The notes under the pieces were generated by a model. It was given only the letters and a program-made list of their open reading frames with translations. It had not been told where the DNA came from and did no database searches. The position numbers and the translations under genes were made by a program. A stretch of DNA of 64,000 nucleotides from Methylobacterium sp. Leaf117 (GTDB lineage Bacteria; Pseudomonadota; Alphaproteobacteria; Rhizobiales; Beijerinckiaceae): the NCBI RefSeq assembly GCF_001422985.1, contig NZ_LMNL01000034.1:196295-260294 (forward strand). Reading direction: 5' to 3'. How positions within the stretch are numbered: position 1 is the stretch's first letter; each line of letters opens with the position of its first letter. This document shows positions 52,979 to 61,718 of this stretch, piece after piece.

Positions 52979-54635
52979 CCTGCCGGGAGAGATGCTCCGA
53001 CTGGACGGTCAAGTCGGAGGCCGAATGCAGAACGCGCCGCGCCGCGACCCCGGTCTGATCGGCCGCGTGAGCGACGCCCGCGATGTTCTCGGTGACCTCG
53101 CCGGTGCCGGCGGCCGCCTGGGCGACGTTGCGGACGATCTCCTGTGTCGCCGAGCCCTGTTCCTCCACCGCCGCCGCGATCGTCGTCGTCATCTGGCTGA
53201 TCTCTCCGATCCGCCCCGAAATGGTGCGGATCGCCCCGACCGCGTGCTCGGTCGAGGACTGGATGCGGCCGATCTGCTCCTCAATCTCGTGAGTGGCGCG
53301 GGTGGTCTGGTTGGCCAACTCCTTGACCTCTGCGGCGACCACGGCGAAGCCGCGCCCGGCCTCCCCGGCACGGGCCGCCTCGATGGTGGCGTTGAGCGCC
53401 AGCAGATTGGTCTGGCCCGCGATGGTGGTGATGAGGGCTACGACGTCACCGATCCGGGCGGCGGCGGTACTGAGGTCCTGGACCAAACCGGCGGTCTGCG
53501 CCGCCTCCTCGACGGCCCGCAGCGCCAGGTTTGCGGAGCCGTCGACCTGACGGCCGATCTCCTGAACGGAGGAGCCGAGTTCCTCGGCCGCCGCCGCCAC
53601 CGTACCGACGTTCGAGGCCGCTTCCTCGGCCGCGGCCGCCACGGCCACGGACTGGTCCGTCGTACGGGCCGCGTTGGTGCTCATCGTCTCGGCGGTCTCC
53701 TGCAGGGCGCCGGCCGAGGCCGAGACCGTCCCGATGATCGAGCCCACGGCCGCCTCGAAGCCATCGGCCAATTCGTGCATGGTGCGCTGGCGCTCGGCCG
53801 CCGCCGCCGCATCGGCAACCTGCTGGCGCTCCGTCTCCTCGGCGGCCTTTCGGGCGACGAGGGCGCGGATGTCTTCGACCGCGCGGCCCACGGCGCCGAC
53901 CTCGTCACGCCGATCGCGACCAAGGATGACGGCCTCGCTGTCGCCGGCCGCCATCCGCCGCAACGCCTCGACCAGCCGGCGGATCGGCCGGGTGATGCCG
54001 AACACGGCGACGAAGCCGGCTGCCAGCACGCCGGCGAGAAGCCCGAATCCGCCGAGCAACAGGGTGTTCGTCCGCGTCTGCTCCGTCATCGCCGTGAGAT
54101 CACGCGCACCGTCATCGACGAAGGTTCGCATGTCCCGCCCGAGGGTCGCCCCCTCCGCCACCATGGCGTCGAAGGTCGGGTCGACGGCTTGGTGCAGCAG
54201 GGCGACGGCCTCGGTCTTAAGGCCGCTGCTCGCCAGGGTCCTGGCCTCGGAGCTGTCGGCGACGAAGCGGTTGATCTTCTGTTTGAGGGTATCGATTCGC
54301 GGTGCGAAGCTCGGTGCCTCGTCGCGCAGTTCGACCAGCACCCGGTTCAGGCGCTCGGTCGCTTCGTCAAACCCCTTATCCGTCCGAAGCATTTCCTCGG
54401 GGCTCACCTCCGCGATGTTGCGGAAGTTGAAGTAGCTCAAAGTGAAGATCAACCGATTCACCGTCCTCAGATCGGCGATGGCCTTCGTATCCTGGGCGAC
54501 GAAGCGGGTGTAGGCACTGTCGATGACCGACATCTGAGTGGTCGCGTACCAGAGGCAACCGCTGACAATGAGCCCGATCAGCCCCACCACGGCGATCAGT
54601 TTGGTGATGATGCTGAAGCGCGCGAGCAATGCCAC
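52944..54635 (-). CDS. Methyl-accepting chemotaxis protein
   Basis: The 563-residue product starts at GTG with GGAG 7 nt upstream. It has an N-terminal membrane helix ([20 protein letters not shown]), a ~165-residue helical periplasmic sensor, a second helix ([20 protein letters not shown]), a HAMP domain ([20 protein letters not shown]) and the cytoplasmic signalling coil with the MCP core ([35 protein letters not shown]). No C-terminal CheR-binding pentapeptide is present. The ligand is unknown. Confidence 0.93.
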   Translation of the reverse strand: MALLARFSIITKLIAVVGLIGLIVSGCLWYATTQMSVIDSAYTRFVAQDTKAIADLRTVNRLIFTLSYFNFRNIAEVSPEEMLRTDKGFDEATERLNRVLVELRDEAPSFAPRIDTLKQKINRFVADSSEARTLASSGLKTEAVALLHQAVDPTFDAMVAEGATLGRDMRTFVDDGARDLTAMTEQTRTNTLLLGGFGLLAGVLAAGFVAVFGITRPIRRLVEALRRMAAGDSEAVILGRDRRDEVGAVGRAVEDIRALVARKAAEETERQQVADAAAAAERQRTMHELADGFEAAVGSIIGTVSASAGALQETAETMSTNAARTTDQSVAVAAAAEEAASNVGTVAAAAEELGSSVQEIGRQVDGSANLALRAVEEAAQTAGLVQDLSTAAARIGDVVALITTIAGQTNLLALNATIEAARAGEAGRGFAVVAAEVKELANQTTRATHEIEEQIGRIQSSTEHAVGAIRTISGRIGEISQMTTTIAAAVEEQGSATQEIVRNVAQAAAGTGEVTENIAGVAHAADQTGVAARRVLHSASDLTVQSEHLSRQVSRFLETVRAA

Positions 54636-54806
54636 GAGAGATCTCCGAACTCTGACCGGATTGAGGCTAGCTAGGCAAGACTTAAAGGCCTGTTAATAGA
54701 CTGTCTTTGCCTATAATTTCTGCCACAAATCCGAGACAATGCATTATATTTACTTCAGGCAGCAAGGTATTACTCCTTGCGCAACCATTTGACGAAGACA
54801 TGATTT

Positions 54807-54820
54807 CTATCAAATGATAG
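54807..54820. promoter_or_regulatory. Palindrome upstream of the chemoreceptor gene
   Basis: CTATCA-AA-TGATAG is a perfect 6-bp inverted repeat with a 2-nt centre, in an A/T-rich patch ~170 nt upstream of the chemoreceptor start. It looks like a small-operator or dyad site; the binding protein is unknown. Confidence 0.4.
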
Positions 54821-54905
54821 TGATTCTGCCCTCGGAAGCGGTTCCAGCCACGGCAATGCGAGGCGGGGTCATTCGTAAAGTGGTTGGTCAGGCTTCGTCG
54901 ATCCG

Positions 54906-54937
54906 AAAAAAACCCGCCTCGGCGTGAGCCGGGCGGG
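54906..54937 (-). terminator. Rho-independent terminator on the minus strand
   Basis: Read on the minus strand, CCCGCC paired with GGCGGG and GCCG with CGGC (one bulged base, tetraloop) form a strong stem, followed by TTTTTTT and CGG. This is the clearest classical terminator in the window. The plus-strand side has the A-run before the stem, so it can only act on minus-strand transcripts. Confidence 0.8.
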
Positions 54938-55168
54938 GAAAGGGTCTTCGAGCTTGGGTCGTCGAACAAACAGTCAGAAGGCTTTATGGTTCCAGTGCCG
55001 GCGGATGCTTTGCCCAATGTCGTCACACCACGTGCCACGATGGAGGCTGCCCGGCGCATGAACCGGAGGGTCAGCTCTGGCGTTTCAGGTGCCAGGCCCG
55101 CCGGCGATCGGGCCAGGCGATCGAGGCGGCGCCTCTTCTCGTGAAAGCCTGCCACTGGAGGGATGATC

Positions 55169-55387
55169 ATGCCTGCCATGGATGACCGGAAGACGCAGTA
55201 TCTGGCCGAGCGCAAACGCCTGATCGCAGAACTTGAGGCGGTGGGTCAGGAGGCACACACGGAGAAGCGCCAGTTCGTCGACGGCTACGCCTTGCGCGAC
55301 ACCGACGAGAGCACGCGGGAGGGATTGCGCCTGCGCATCGGCGAATTGACCGCCCTCATAGCACAGATCGACGGCGGCGACGCCTGA
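55169..55387 (+). CDS. Small charged protein of unknown function
   Basis: The 72-residue product (ATG 55169, GGAGGG 6 nt upstream) is a highly charged helical protein (KTQYLAERKRLIAELEAVGQ, STREGLRLRIGELTALIAQI) with no membrane segment or known domain. The strong ribosome-binding site and codon use suggest a real gene. It is followed by a stable hairpin at 55449. Confidence 0.55.
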   Translation: MPAMDDRKTQYLAERKRLIAELEAVGQEAHTEKRQFVDGYALRDTDESTREGLRLRIGELTALIAQIDGGDA

Positions 55388-55448
55388 GATCGGTCGTCGG
55401 CAACGGACGGGAGACTCGGCGGCCGAACCCGCCGGAGACCGGGAAAAG

Positions 55449-55476
55449 GACCCGCGGGGGTAAACCCCTGCGGGTC
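55449..55476 (+). terminator. Hairpin after the small charged protein gene
   Basis: GACCCGC paired with GCGGGTC, extended by GGGG/CCCC with one bulged T and a GTAAA loop, lies 60 nt after the stop. No T-run follows; it likely ends or stabilises the small transcript. The remaining sequence to 55691 shows nothing else. Confidence 0.5.
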
Positions 55477-55691
55477 GAGACAGTCCTGAGCCTTGGAGAT
55501 GTCCAGGCTAGAGGCGGTTCCGGTCGCCGGCATCCCCCAAATGGGGGGCGGCGCTCGACGGGACCGAAACCGGAGGGGCGTCGGTTCGGGATAATGCCCG
55601 TACGCGTCGTCACACAGGGGGCGGGTCCGGCAGTCGGACACGGGCGGACGACGCGGGCATGGCGTCATCCAGGCTTCGCACGCGGCGCTTA

Positions 55692-56552
55692 GAGCGCCTA
55701 ACAGAACCGTCTGCACTGGTTGAGGGTGATGAGGCTTGCCGCGAGGCTTGTGAAAGCCTCGTAGATGTCGGCGCGTCGCTCGTAGCGGACGGGCAGGCGG
55801 CGGAAGCGGTTGAACCAGGCGTGGGTACGCTCGACCACCCAGCGGTGGCGACCGAGCTTTTCGCTGCTCTCGACACCGCGACGAGCGATGCGGGGGACGA
55901 TCCCGCGCGCCCGGCACTCCTGACGTCGAGCCCTGGCATCGTAAGCTTTGTCGGCGTGCAGCTTGTCCGGGCGGCGTCGCGGTCGGCCGCGGCGGCCGTT
56001 CCGCAGAGGCGGGATGGCATCGAGGGTAGCCGCCATCATGACGCTGTCGTGTCGATTGGCCCCGCTCAGGCAGAAGCCCAGCGGGGTGCCGCGCGCGTCG
56101 GTGACGAGGTGGCGCTTGGTGCCTGGCTTGCCCCGGTCCGTCGGGTTCGGGCCGGTGGCAGGCCCCCCTTTTTGGCTGGGACAGATGCGCTGTCCAGGCA
56201 AGCCCGGCTCCAGTCGATCTGCCCGGCCGCGTGCAGACGCTCCAGCAACACGTGATGCAGACGGCTCCACACGCCCGCCGCTTGCCAATCCCGCAGCCGC
56301 CGCCAGCAACTCATGCCGGAGCCGCAGCCCATCTCGGCCGACAGCATCTCCCACGGCAGGCCCGAGCGCAGCACGAACAGGATACCCGTCAGTGCCGCCC
56401 GGTTCTCAATGGGACGACGCCCGCCCTTCGGACGAGGCCGAGGCGGCGGGAGGAGCGGAGCGATCTCATCCCAGAGATCATCGGGGAGAAGCGGTCTGGC
56501 CATGCCAAACCAACGCGGAACCTCCAACTCCGTGCCGTTCTGTTAGGCGCTC
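55692..56552 (-). mobile_element. Complete IS5-family insertion sequence
   Basis: The element is 861 bp with perfect 16-bp terminal inverted repeats (GAGCGCCTAACAGAAC at 55692-55707 and its complement at 56537-56552), flanked by a 3-bp target duplication TTA (55689-55691 and 56553-56555). TNA duplications, size and a two-frame transposase with a slippery site fit the IS427/IS1031-like group of the IS5 family. Intact ends and ORFs indicate recent insertion into the spacer upstream of the porin gene. Confidence 0.88.
55698..56503 (-). CDS. IS5-family transposase made by -1 programmed frameshift
   Basis: Two overlapping frames encode one DDE transposase of ~268 residues. The first (from ATG 56503) reads MARPLLPDDLWDEIAPLLPP ... 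SGLPWEMLSAEMGCGSGMSC WRRLRDWQ ... SRACLDSASVPAKKGG; the stop of this frame is at 56066. A -1 shift at the A5G6 run (56163-56173, C6T5 on the plus strand) continues into the second frame: GGPATGPNPTDRGKPGTKRH LVTDARGTPLGF, HADKAYDARARRQ and WVVERTHAWFNRFRRL. The DDE residues are in LDS, ADKAYD and VVERTHAWF. The slippery run is typical of the IS427 group. Confidence 0.85.
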
Positions 56553-56732
56553 TTAGAGCTTCGGTTCCGATTGTCTTTATAGGGATCGAAACGGGCGAAC
56601 GGAGGGTGACACGACCCGTTCTGCGGCGTTTCGGCAACAGCGCGGTCGATCCTACAGCGTGCCCGTTAAACATCATTGTCACAGTTATAGCATCGCCTAT
56701 ACCCGTCGCGGACCTGAACGCTGGGGGGCGAT

Positions 56733-58871
56733 ATGCTGAGATGGGATCGCTTCGGCAGCGCAGGCCCGAACCAGCGAGCGCCCGTGGGCTTGGCGCTGCT
56801 CACGCTGGCAGTCGCATCCGGCGCCCGGGCGGCCGATCTCGGCGCGCCACGCCCCGCGCCGGCCATTCCGGCCTTCGTCGACTGGTCGGGTCCCTATCTC
56901 GGGGTCGAGGGCAGCGCCGGCAATTCCTACGGCGCCACCAATTTTCGCGGCACGACCATCGGTGGGCGGCCGGTTCCGGCCTTCAAGACGGGCGACAGCA
57001 CCGGACGGTCCGACCTCGGCCGGAACGCCACCACGGTGGTCGGTGGCGTGTTCGCGGGCTACAATTGGCAGACCGGTCCCTGGGTCTACGGCGTCGAGGC
57101 CGACATTGCGGGCGCCAACCTGAAACGCTCCGTCCTGCTGCCGGCCCTCGGCGTCACGGCGGACGGCGACCCCGCCGCTGGCCTGATCCGGGCCAAGACC
57201 GATCTCTACGGCACCGTCCGGGGCCGCCTCGGCTACGCCTTCGAGCGCGCTCTGGTCTATGCGAGCTTCGGCCTTGCCGGCGCGAGCACCCGCGTCCTGG
57301 CGAGCTACCCCGGTCCCGACGGCGGCCTCGCGTCGATGGCGCGGGCAGACCGCTCCGGCCTCGGCTTCACCCTCGGGGCCGGGGTGCAGTTCGCCGTGAC
57401 CGACCACCTCGCCCTCGGCATCGACTACCGCTATCTCGACCTCGGCCGCAGCGGCCGCTTCGATCTCGGCGTCGTTCCGGGCCTCGCCGGCGGCGCGGTC
57501 TCCACCGTGGCGGCGAACACCGCGCACCAGATGATGGCGCGCCTGTCCTGGCATCCGGGCGGCTTCGTGCTGCCGCCGGAGGTCGATGAGGTCGCCCCGC
57601 ACGATCCCGGCGACGGCTCCGGCGACCGCTTCTCGCTTCACGGCCAGACGACGCTGGTCGCGCAGGGCGTACCCGGCTTCCGGGCGCCCTATACGGGTCC
57701 GGCGAGCCTGATCGGGAATCAGGTCCAGGCGACCACCACCGCCACCGCCTTTGTGGGCCTCAAGCTCCTGGAGGGCACGGAACTCTACTACAACCCGGAA
57801 TTCTCGCAGGGCTTCGGCCTGAGCCGGACCCTCGGGGTGGCGGGCTTCGTCAACGGCGAGGCGCAGAAGGCCGGCGCACCGTTCCCGAAGCTGCGCTCCA
57901 ACCGCTACTTCGTGCGTCAGACTTTCGGCCTCGGCGGCGAGACCGAGGACGTGCCGGACGGTCCGAATCAGGTGGCGACCCGGCGCGACATCGAGCGGAT
58001 CACCGTGGTGGCGGGCAAGTTCGCCCTGGGGGATTACTTCGACGGCAACGTTTACGCCCACGATCCACGGGTGGACTTCATGAACTGGGGCATCTGGGCC
58101 TCGGGCGCCTACGACTTTCCCGCCAACCTGCCGGGTTTCACGCAGGGTGTGATGGTCGAGTACAACCGCGCCGCATTCGCGATCCGCGCAGCCTACACGC
58201 AAGTGCCGAAGGAACCGTCGAGCGACGTCCTCGACCCGCGTGTCTTCCGGCGCTCCGGGACCACCATCGAGTTCGAGGAACGCCACGTGCTGCCGGGGCT
58301 CGACCAGCCCGGGAAATTGCGGATCGGGTTCTTCACCAACGTGGGTAACACCGCCGACTTTCGCGATGTGGTGGCGCTGACCCAGGCGGGCGTGTTCGGC
58401 GACATCAACGACGCAGCGGCCGCCACCCGCGCCGCCCGGCGCAAGACCGGCTTCTACCTCAACCTGGAGCAGGCGGTGACACCCGACCTCGGGGTGTTCG
58501 CCCGGTTCAGCGCCAATGACGGCCGCACCGAGAGCCTGTCCTTCACCGATATCGACCGGTCGGTGTCGGGCGGCGTCTCGCTGAAGGGCACCGCCTGGGG
58601 CCGCCCCGCCGACACCGTGGGCCTCGGCACTTCGATGAACGGGATCTCGCCGAGCCATCGCGCCTTCTTCGCCAATGGCGGCCTCGGCCTGCTGATCGGC
58701 GACGGACGCCTCAACTACGCCCCCGAGCGCGCCGTGGAGGTTTATTACGCTTTCAGCCTCAACAGGACCCTGACCCTGTCGCTAAATTACCAGCATGTTC
58801 AGAACCCGGCCTACAACCGGGATCGCGGCCCGGCGAATTTCTTCGGGACGCGCATCCACGCGGATTTCTGA
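56733..58871 (+). CDS. Double-barrel outer membrane protein (Omp25-like plus carbohydrate porin)
   Basis: The 712-residue product joins two families. After a signal peptide (LALLTLAVASGARA) residues ~45-275 are an 8-strand Omp25/Omp31-type barrel: WSGPYLGVEGSAGNSYG, GPWVYGVEADIAGANLKRS, TDLYGTVRGRLGYAFERALV and LGIDYRYLDLGRSGRFDLG. From ~290 the rest matches the OprB-type carbohydrate porin family: FSLHGQTTLVAQGVPGFRAP YTGPASL, FVGLKLLEGTELYYNPEFSQ, NWGIWASGAYDFPANLPGFT and, at the end, VEVYYAFSLNRTLTLSLNYQ HVQNPAYN. This gives a predicted two-barrel protein in the outer membrane. The IS element sits 180 nt upstream. Confidence 0.8.
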   Translation: MLRWDRFGSAGPNQRAPVGLALLTLAVASGARAADLGAPRPAPAIPAFVDWSGPYLGVEGSAGNSYGATNFRGTTIGGRPVPAFKTGDSTGRSDLGRNATTVVGGVFAGYNWQTGPWVYGVEADIAGANLKRSVLLPALGVTADGDPAAGLIRAKTDLYGTVRGRLGYAFERALVYASFGLAGASTRVLASYPGPDGGLASMARADRSGLGFTLGAGVQFAVTDHLALGIDYRYLDLGRSGRFDLGVVPGLAGGAVSTVAANTAHQMMARLSWHPGGFVLPPEVDEVAPHDPGDGSGDRFSLHGQTTLVAQGVPGFRAPYTGPASLIGNQVQATTTATAFVGLKLLEGTELYYNPEFSQGFGLSRTLGVAGFVNGEAQKAGAPFPKLRSNRYFVRQTFGLGGETEDVPDGPNQVATRRDIERITVVAGKFALGDYFDGNVYAHDPRVDFMNWGIWASGAYDFPANLPGFTQGVMVEYNRAAFAIRAAYTQVPKEPSSDVLDPRVFRRSGTTIEFEERHVLPGLDQPGKLRIGFFTNVGNTADFRDVVALTQAGVFGDINDAAAATRAARRKTGFYLNLEQAVTPDLGVFARFSANDGRTESLSFTDIDRSVSGGVSLKGTAWGRPADTVGLGTSMNGISPSHRAFFANGGLGLLIGDGRLNYAPERAVEVYYAFSLNRTLTLSLNYQHVQNPAYNRDRGPANFFGTRIHADF

Positions 58872-58891
58872 AGCGGGCGCCTGCGCGCTTC

Positions 58892-59176
58892 CTACGATCG
58901 CGGACGCTCGCAACGGTAGTGTCGGCCGCCAGCCGAGACTACCGGAACGAAGCGCCCGCCCTCGGCGCGACAAGCCTCAGCGTCGGCGTCCATGGCCCAT
59001 TTGTCGGCCAAGGCGAGGCTGAGCGGCACCACCGTGACCACCAGGAGAAGGGCTGCCACAGCGCAGATCGTCAAGCCGACCCCGCGCGGCGGCGGAACCG
59101 GCGGCTCGAACCGTTGCGGCGGAAGCGGCGCGAGAAACGCCAATGTGGTGAGGCCGAGAAGAGACATCGCGCCCAT
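58892..59176 (-). CDS. Small two-helix membrane protein
   Basis: The 94-residue product (ATG 59176 with AGGG 6 nt upstream; GTG 59182 is an alternative) has two membrane segments (MGAMSLLGLTTLAFLAPLPP and LTICAVAALLLVVTVVPLSL ALA) and a C-terminal part with two Cys (EACRAEGGRFVPVVSAGGRH YRCERP). No known family. First of several small minus-strand membrane protein genes. Confidence 0.55.
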   Translation of the reverse strand: MGAMSLLGLTTLAFLAPLPPQRFEPPVPPPRGVGLTICAVAALLLVVTVVPLSLALADKWAMDADAEACRAEGGRFVPVVSAGGRHYRCERPRS

Positions 59177-59275
59177 AGTCACCCTGCTGCGTCAGGGTGC
59201 CAGGGTAGCGCACGCGCTCGGCCGCGCGAGGCGACGATACGAAGCAGCGGCCCGAGGGAGCCTGGGCTGCGGCGC

Positions 59276-59905
59276 TTACGCCCAGCGCGCGAGGGCGGCT
59301 TCAGCATCCCCGGCCTTGTCCCGGATGCGATAGACCGTCTGCCGACTCAGGCCGGTGGCGGCGGCGATGACCGAGATCCCGGTCCCCTGGCTCAACGCAT
59401 TGCGAACCGCCTCGAACTGCGCCCGGCTGAAGCTGGGCTTGCGCCCGCGATAGGCATCGCAGCGCGCGCGGGCCTGGGCGATGCCGGCCTTCTGCGCCTC
59501 GCGGGTGACCTCGGCCTGTGCCTGCGCGGTCGCCGCCATGAATCCGATCAGGGCATCGCGCACGGCCTGCTGCATCGGGTCCTGCGTGGCCCCGTCGAAG
59601 GTCAGCCGGTGGATGACCGTGCGGACGACGACGCCGCGCCGCATCATCTCGCGCAAGGTATCGCAGACGTCGACGTAGTTACGCCCCAGGCGATCGACCC
59701 AGCGCACCACGAGGGTGTCGTCCCGGCGCAGAAGATCGAACAGGCGGCGCCCTTGCGGCCGGTCGCGGAGACACGTCGTGAGGCCGGACACCGCATCGTC
59801 CGCCACCACCGTGTCGATTGTGAAGCCGGCCGCCACCGCCTGCGCGTACTGATGGTCGCTCGACTGGTCGCTGGTCGAGACCCGGGCGTACAGAATGGTC
59901 GTCAT
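59276..59905 (-). CDS. Serine recombinase of the resolvase/invertase family
   Basis: The 209-residue product has the resolvase catalytic domain with the active Ser10 (TILYARVSTSDQSSDHQYAQ), the GLTTCLRDRPQGRRLFDLLR, VRWVDRLGRNYVDVCDTLRE and GFMAATAQAQAEVTREAQKA motifs, then a C-terminal HTH (LSQGTGISVIAAATGLSRQT VYRIRDKA). It resembles Tn3-type resolvases/Pin. No transposase or inverted repeat is adjacent, so it may be the relic or a small free recombinase. Confidence 0.9.
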   Translation of the reverse strand: MTTILYARVSTSDQSSDHQYAQAVAAGFTIDTVVADDAVSGLTTCLRDRPQGRRLFDLLRRDDTLVVRWVDRLGRNYVDVCDTLREMMRRGVVVRTVIHRLTFDGATQDPMQQAVRDALIGFMAATAQAQAEVTREAQKAGIAQARARCDAYRGRKPSFSRAQFEAVRNALSQGTGISVIAAATGLSRQTVYRIRDKAGDAEAALARWA

Positions 59906-60024
59906 CGGTCCCGATGGTTCTCAGAAGATTCCGGCCGCCGCAGGACCGCGGCTCCGCCAGCGATTGGGGGTCCTGAAAACGCCCCTGCGGGACGCGGCAG
60001 TTGTGGCCGTCGGCCGGTACGGCT

Positions 60025-60129
60025 TCAGCCGCCCCGCCTCGCCTTGGCCCAAGTGGCGAACAGGTAGCCCGCCGCGCTCAGCAGCAGCGCGCCCCCAATG
60101 ATGCTCAACCAGATGAGCCCGCCATCCAT
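60025..60129 (-). CDS. 34-residue single-helix membrane microprotein
   Basis: Reading leftwards from ATG 60129, a 34-codon frame encodes MDGGLIWLSIIGGALLLSAA GYLFATWAKARRGG: one membrane helix with a basic C-terminal tail (inside). GAGGGAGA sits 4 nt before the ATG, an excellent ribosome-binding site. It resembles small membrane regulators in style, but I know no exact family. It is one of a run of tiny membrane genes here. Confidence 0.6.
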   Translation of the reverse strand: MDGGLIWLSIIGGALLLSAAGYLFATWAKARRGG

Positions 60130-60279
60130 TTTGCTCTCCCTCGTCCGTCACGCGGTCAACGCGACCACGCCGCATCCCGTTCGACCGGAATGCGGCACAG
60201 GACCGCCAAGATCGTATGCGGGGAGATGGCGAGCGGATCGGCCGCCCGGACCTTTCACGGGGAAGCGGGCGTCTTGGTG

Positions 60280-60525
60280 TCAGAGTTTGCGGTGTTGGCC
60301 CACTTGAGCGGCACGGAACCACAGCACGGACGCGGCGACATAGGCCGATTCGACCACGAACAGCATCAGGACGGCGTCGACCAGAACAGTCGCCGCGGTA
60401 CGATGACTCATCGCGCCCTCGAGACCGATAGCGATCGCGAGCAGCGACACGATAAGGAGCAACCCCGGCAATTTGACAGCGCGGCTGGCTGCGGCGCCGA
60501 GAGACATAAAACACATCAAAAGCAT
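60280..60525 (-). CDS. Small two-helix membrane protein (possible ExoX-like)
   Basis: From ATG 60525 the 81-residue product has two membrane segments (KLPGLLLIVSLLAIAIGLEG and VLVDAVLMLFVVESAYVAAS). Pattern and size resemble rhizobial exopolysaccharide production repressors (ExoX type), but similarity is too weak to assert. The frame is open much further upstream; the chosen ATG gives the membrane-like product. Confidence 0.45.
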   Translation of the reverse strand: MLLMCFMSLGAAASRAVKLPGLLLIVSLLAIAIGLEGAMSHRTAATVLVDAVLMLFVVESAYVAASVLWFRAAQVGQHRKL

Positions 60526-60632
60526 GGTGACACCGTCGTGATCACCCCGGAGACTACCTAAGTTGTCGTGGTTTACAAGTTTAAATACAAGGCAAAATTG
60601 TGCTGCGCGGCAGACATGCTGCAGTGCAGCGG

Positions 60633-60842
60633 TCATCCCAGCAAGAGGCTCACGAAAGTATAGGCAATCCAGCACAAGAGGACAGTCCAGGCCAGGGTTG
60701 CTCCCAGACCGAGGCCGATCAGGAGCGAGCCGGGCATCCGGCGGAGCACAGGCCACGATGTCAGGAGCTTGAGACACCGCCTGATAGCACCCACGCGACG
60801 CTCCGAACGACTAGCTTTCGTACTACGAATGTCGATCGTCAC
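60633..60842 (-). CDS. Small single-pass membrane protein
   Basis: The 69-residue product (GTG 60842, GAGGGG 8 nt upstream) is basic at the N-terminus and has one membrane helix (SLLIGLGLGATLAWTVLLCW IAYTFVSLLL). No family. Lies next in the small membrane-gene run. Confidence 0.55.
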   Translation of the reverse strand: MTIDIRSTKASRSERRVGAIRRCLKLLTSWPVLRRMPGSLLIGLGLGATLAWTVLLCWIAYTFVSLLLG

Positions 60843-61279
60843 GGGAAGCCCCTCGATGGACGATGATGCACGTAACCGTCAGGCCCAGCCTCCTCAACGC
60901 CGCAGGGAACGGAACCGTTGCCGAGGCCTTGCGCCACCTCAATCAAGATTTCCATGATCGAAACCATCGATTCCGGTCTGGTTCAGAAGACAACGTTGAC
61001 ATGACCCCAACCGCATGCCTTAGAAAACCTGCGGAATACGCTAATTTTTTCCGAGAAATTTACGCATCTTCTTCAACGGACATCGCTGGCAATGGACAAG
61101 ATCGGTGGTGTCATTTCACCGACCCGACTTTTCGGCCGATGCCGTCCGCCGACCGGCAGGTGCGACACGACCGCCTGCGGTCCGTGCGGCAGTGCCTCAC
61201 TGCAACACGGATGGGACGTCTCACTGCTGAGCGCGTTTTCAAGTGGGTCATCCGGAGATCAGGGTCATGAGACGTTCCC
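60843..61279. other. Gene-poor spacer
   Basis: About 440 nt with no convincing gene. A 135-codon open frame from 60863 lacks family motifs and a ribosome-binding site, so I leave it out. A/T-rich runs around 61041-61062 (TAATTTTTTCC) may be promoter sequence. Confidence 0.4.
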
Positions 61280-61660
61280 ATGCGTGACACGCCGTTCGCG
61301 GAACGCCGCCGGCCGGAAGGATGGCGCGACGGCCGCCTGCGCCTCCTCCTCGGCACGTGGCTGATCCTGATCGGACCGGATACGGCGGCTTTCGCCGAGA
61401 CAGGGTCCGCAGACGATCGCAGGATCGTCGATGCGGGCAAGGAGGCCCGGGCCCTTCTGCGCGAGGTTCAAGGGGCACAACGCCGCCGCCGCGATCCCAA
61501 ACCCAAGCCGTCTCTCAAGGGTACGGAGCCGCCTGAACGGGAAGCGGTCCAGATGCGCAGGGCCATGGCGCGGACGCAGAAGGCGCGCAGCCGTCCGAGG
61601 CTGGGTAAGGATGGCGGCGTACCCCTCACCGGGGGTATCTGCACCGGATGCCTCCCCTGA
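61280..61660 (+). CDS. Putative exported basic protein
   Basis: The 126-residue product has a signal-peptide-like start (RLRLLLGTWLILIGPDTAAF A) and a charged, Arg/Lys-rich mature part (AQRRRRDPKPKPSLKGTEPP) ending near two Cys (GICTGCLP). No known domain; the ribosome-binding site is weak, so the call is uncertain. Confidence 0.35.
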   Translation: MRDTPFAERRRPEGWRDGRLRLLLGTWLILIGPDTAAFAETGSADDRRIVDAGKEARALLREVQGAQRRRRDPKPKPSLKGTEPPEREAVQMRRAMARTQKARSRPRLGKDGGVPLTGGICTGCLP

Positions 61661-61705
61661 CGGCGGACCTTCCCTGACAGCGGACTTTCCCTGACAGCGA
61701 GTCTC
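61656..61705. repeat. Three 16-17 bp tandem repeats
   Basis: CCTGACGGCGGACCTTC (61656-61672), CCTGACAGCGGACTTTC (61673-61689) and CCTGACAGCGAGTCTC (61690-61705) are adjacent degenerate copies between two genes. Confidence 0.8.
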
Positions 61706-61718
61706 CGGGCCGAAGCGC

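Larger units (their letters stand above)
54636..55168. other. A/T-rich region with chemoreceptor promoter, palindrome and a minus-strand terminator
   Basis: This 530-nt gap holds no supported protein gene. Upstream of the chemoreceptor (minus strand) a TTGTCT / 17 nt / TTATAG pair (plus coordinates 54712-54740) is a fair sigma-70-type promoter. A CTATCA-AA-TGATAG palindrome lies at 54807-54820. At 54906 there is a terminator pointing left (minus strand) with no gene feeding it. Confidence 0.5.

Noticed and set aside
52641..54674. Long plus-strand open frame across the chemoreceptor
   Set aside because: Antisense to a typical MCP with all its domains; no independent support.
54682..55215. Minus-strand open frame of 177 codons upstream of the chemoreceptor
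   Set aside because: It spans a strong terminator and an A/T-rich spacer, and has no motif, so it is not a gene.
56697..58658. Long minus-strand open frame across the porin
   Set aside because: Antisense shadow with low-complexity composition.
60863..61270. 135-codon plus-strand frame
   Set aside because: No motif, no ribosome-binding site and no membrane or signal segment.
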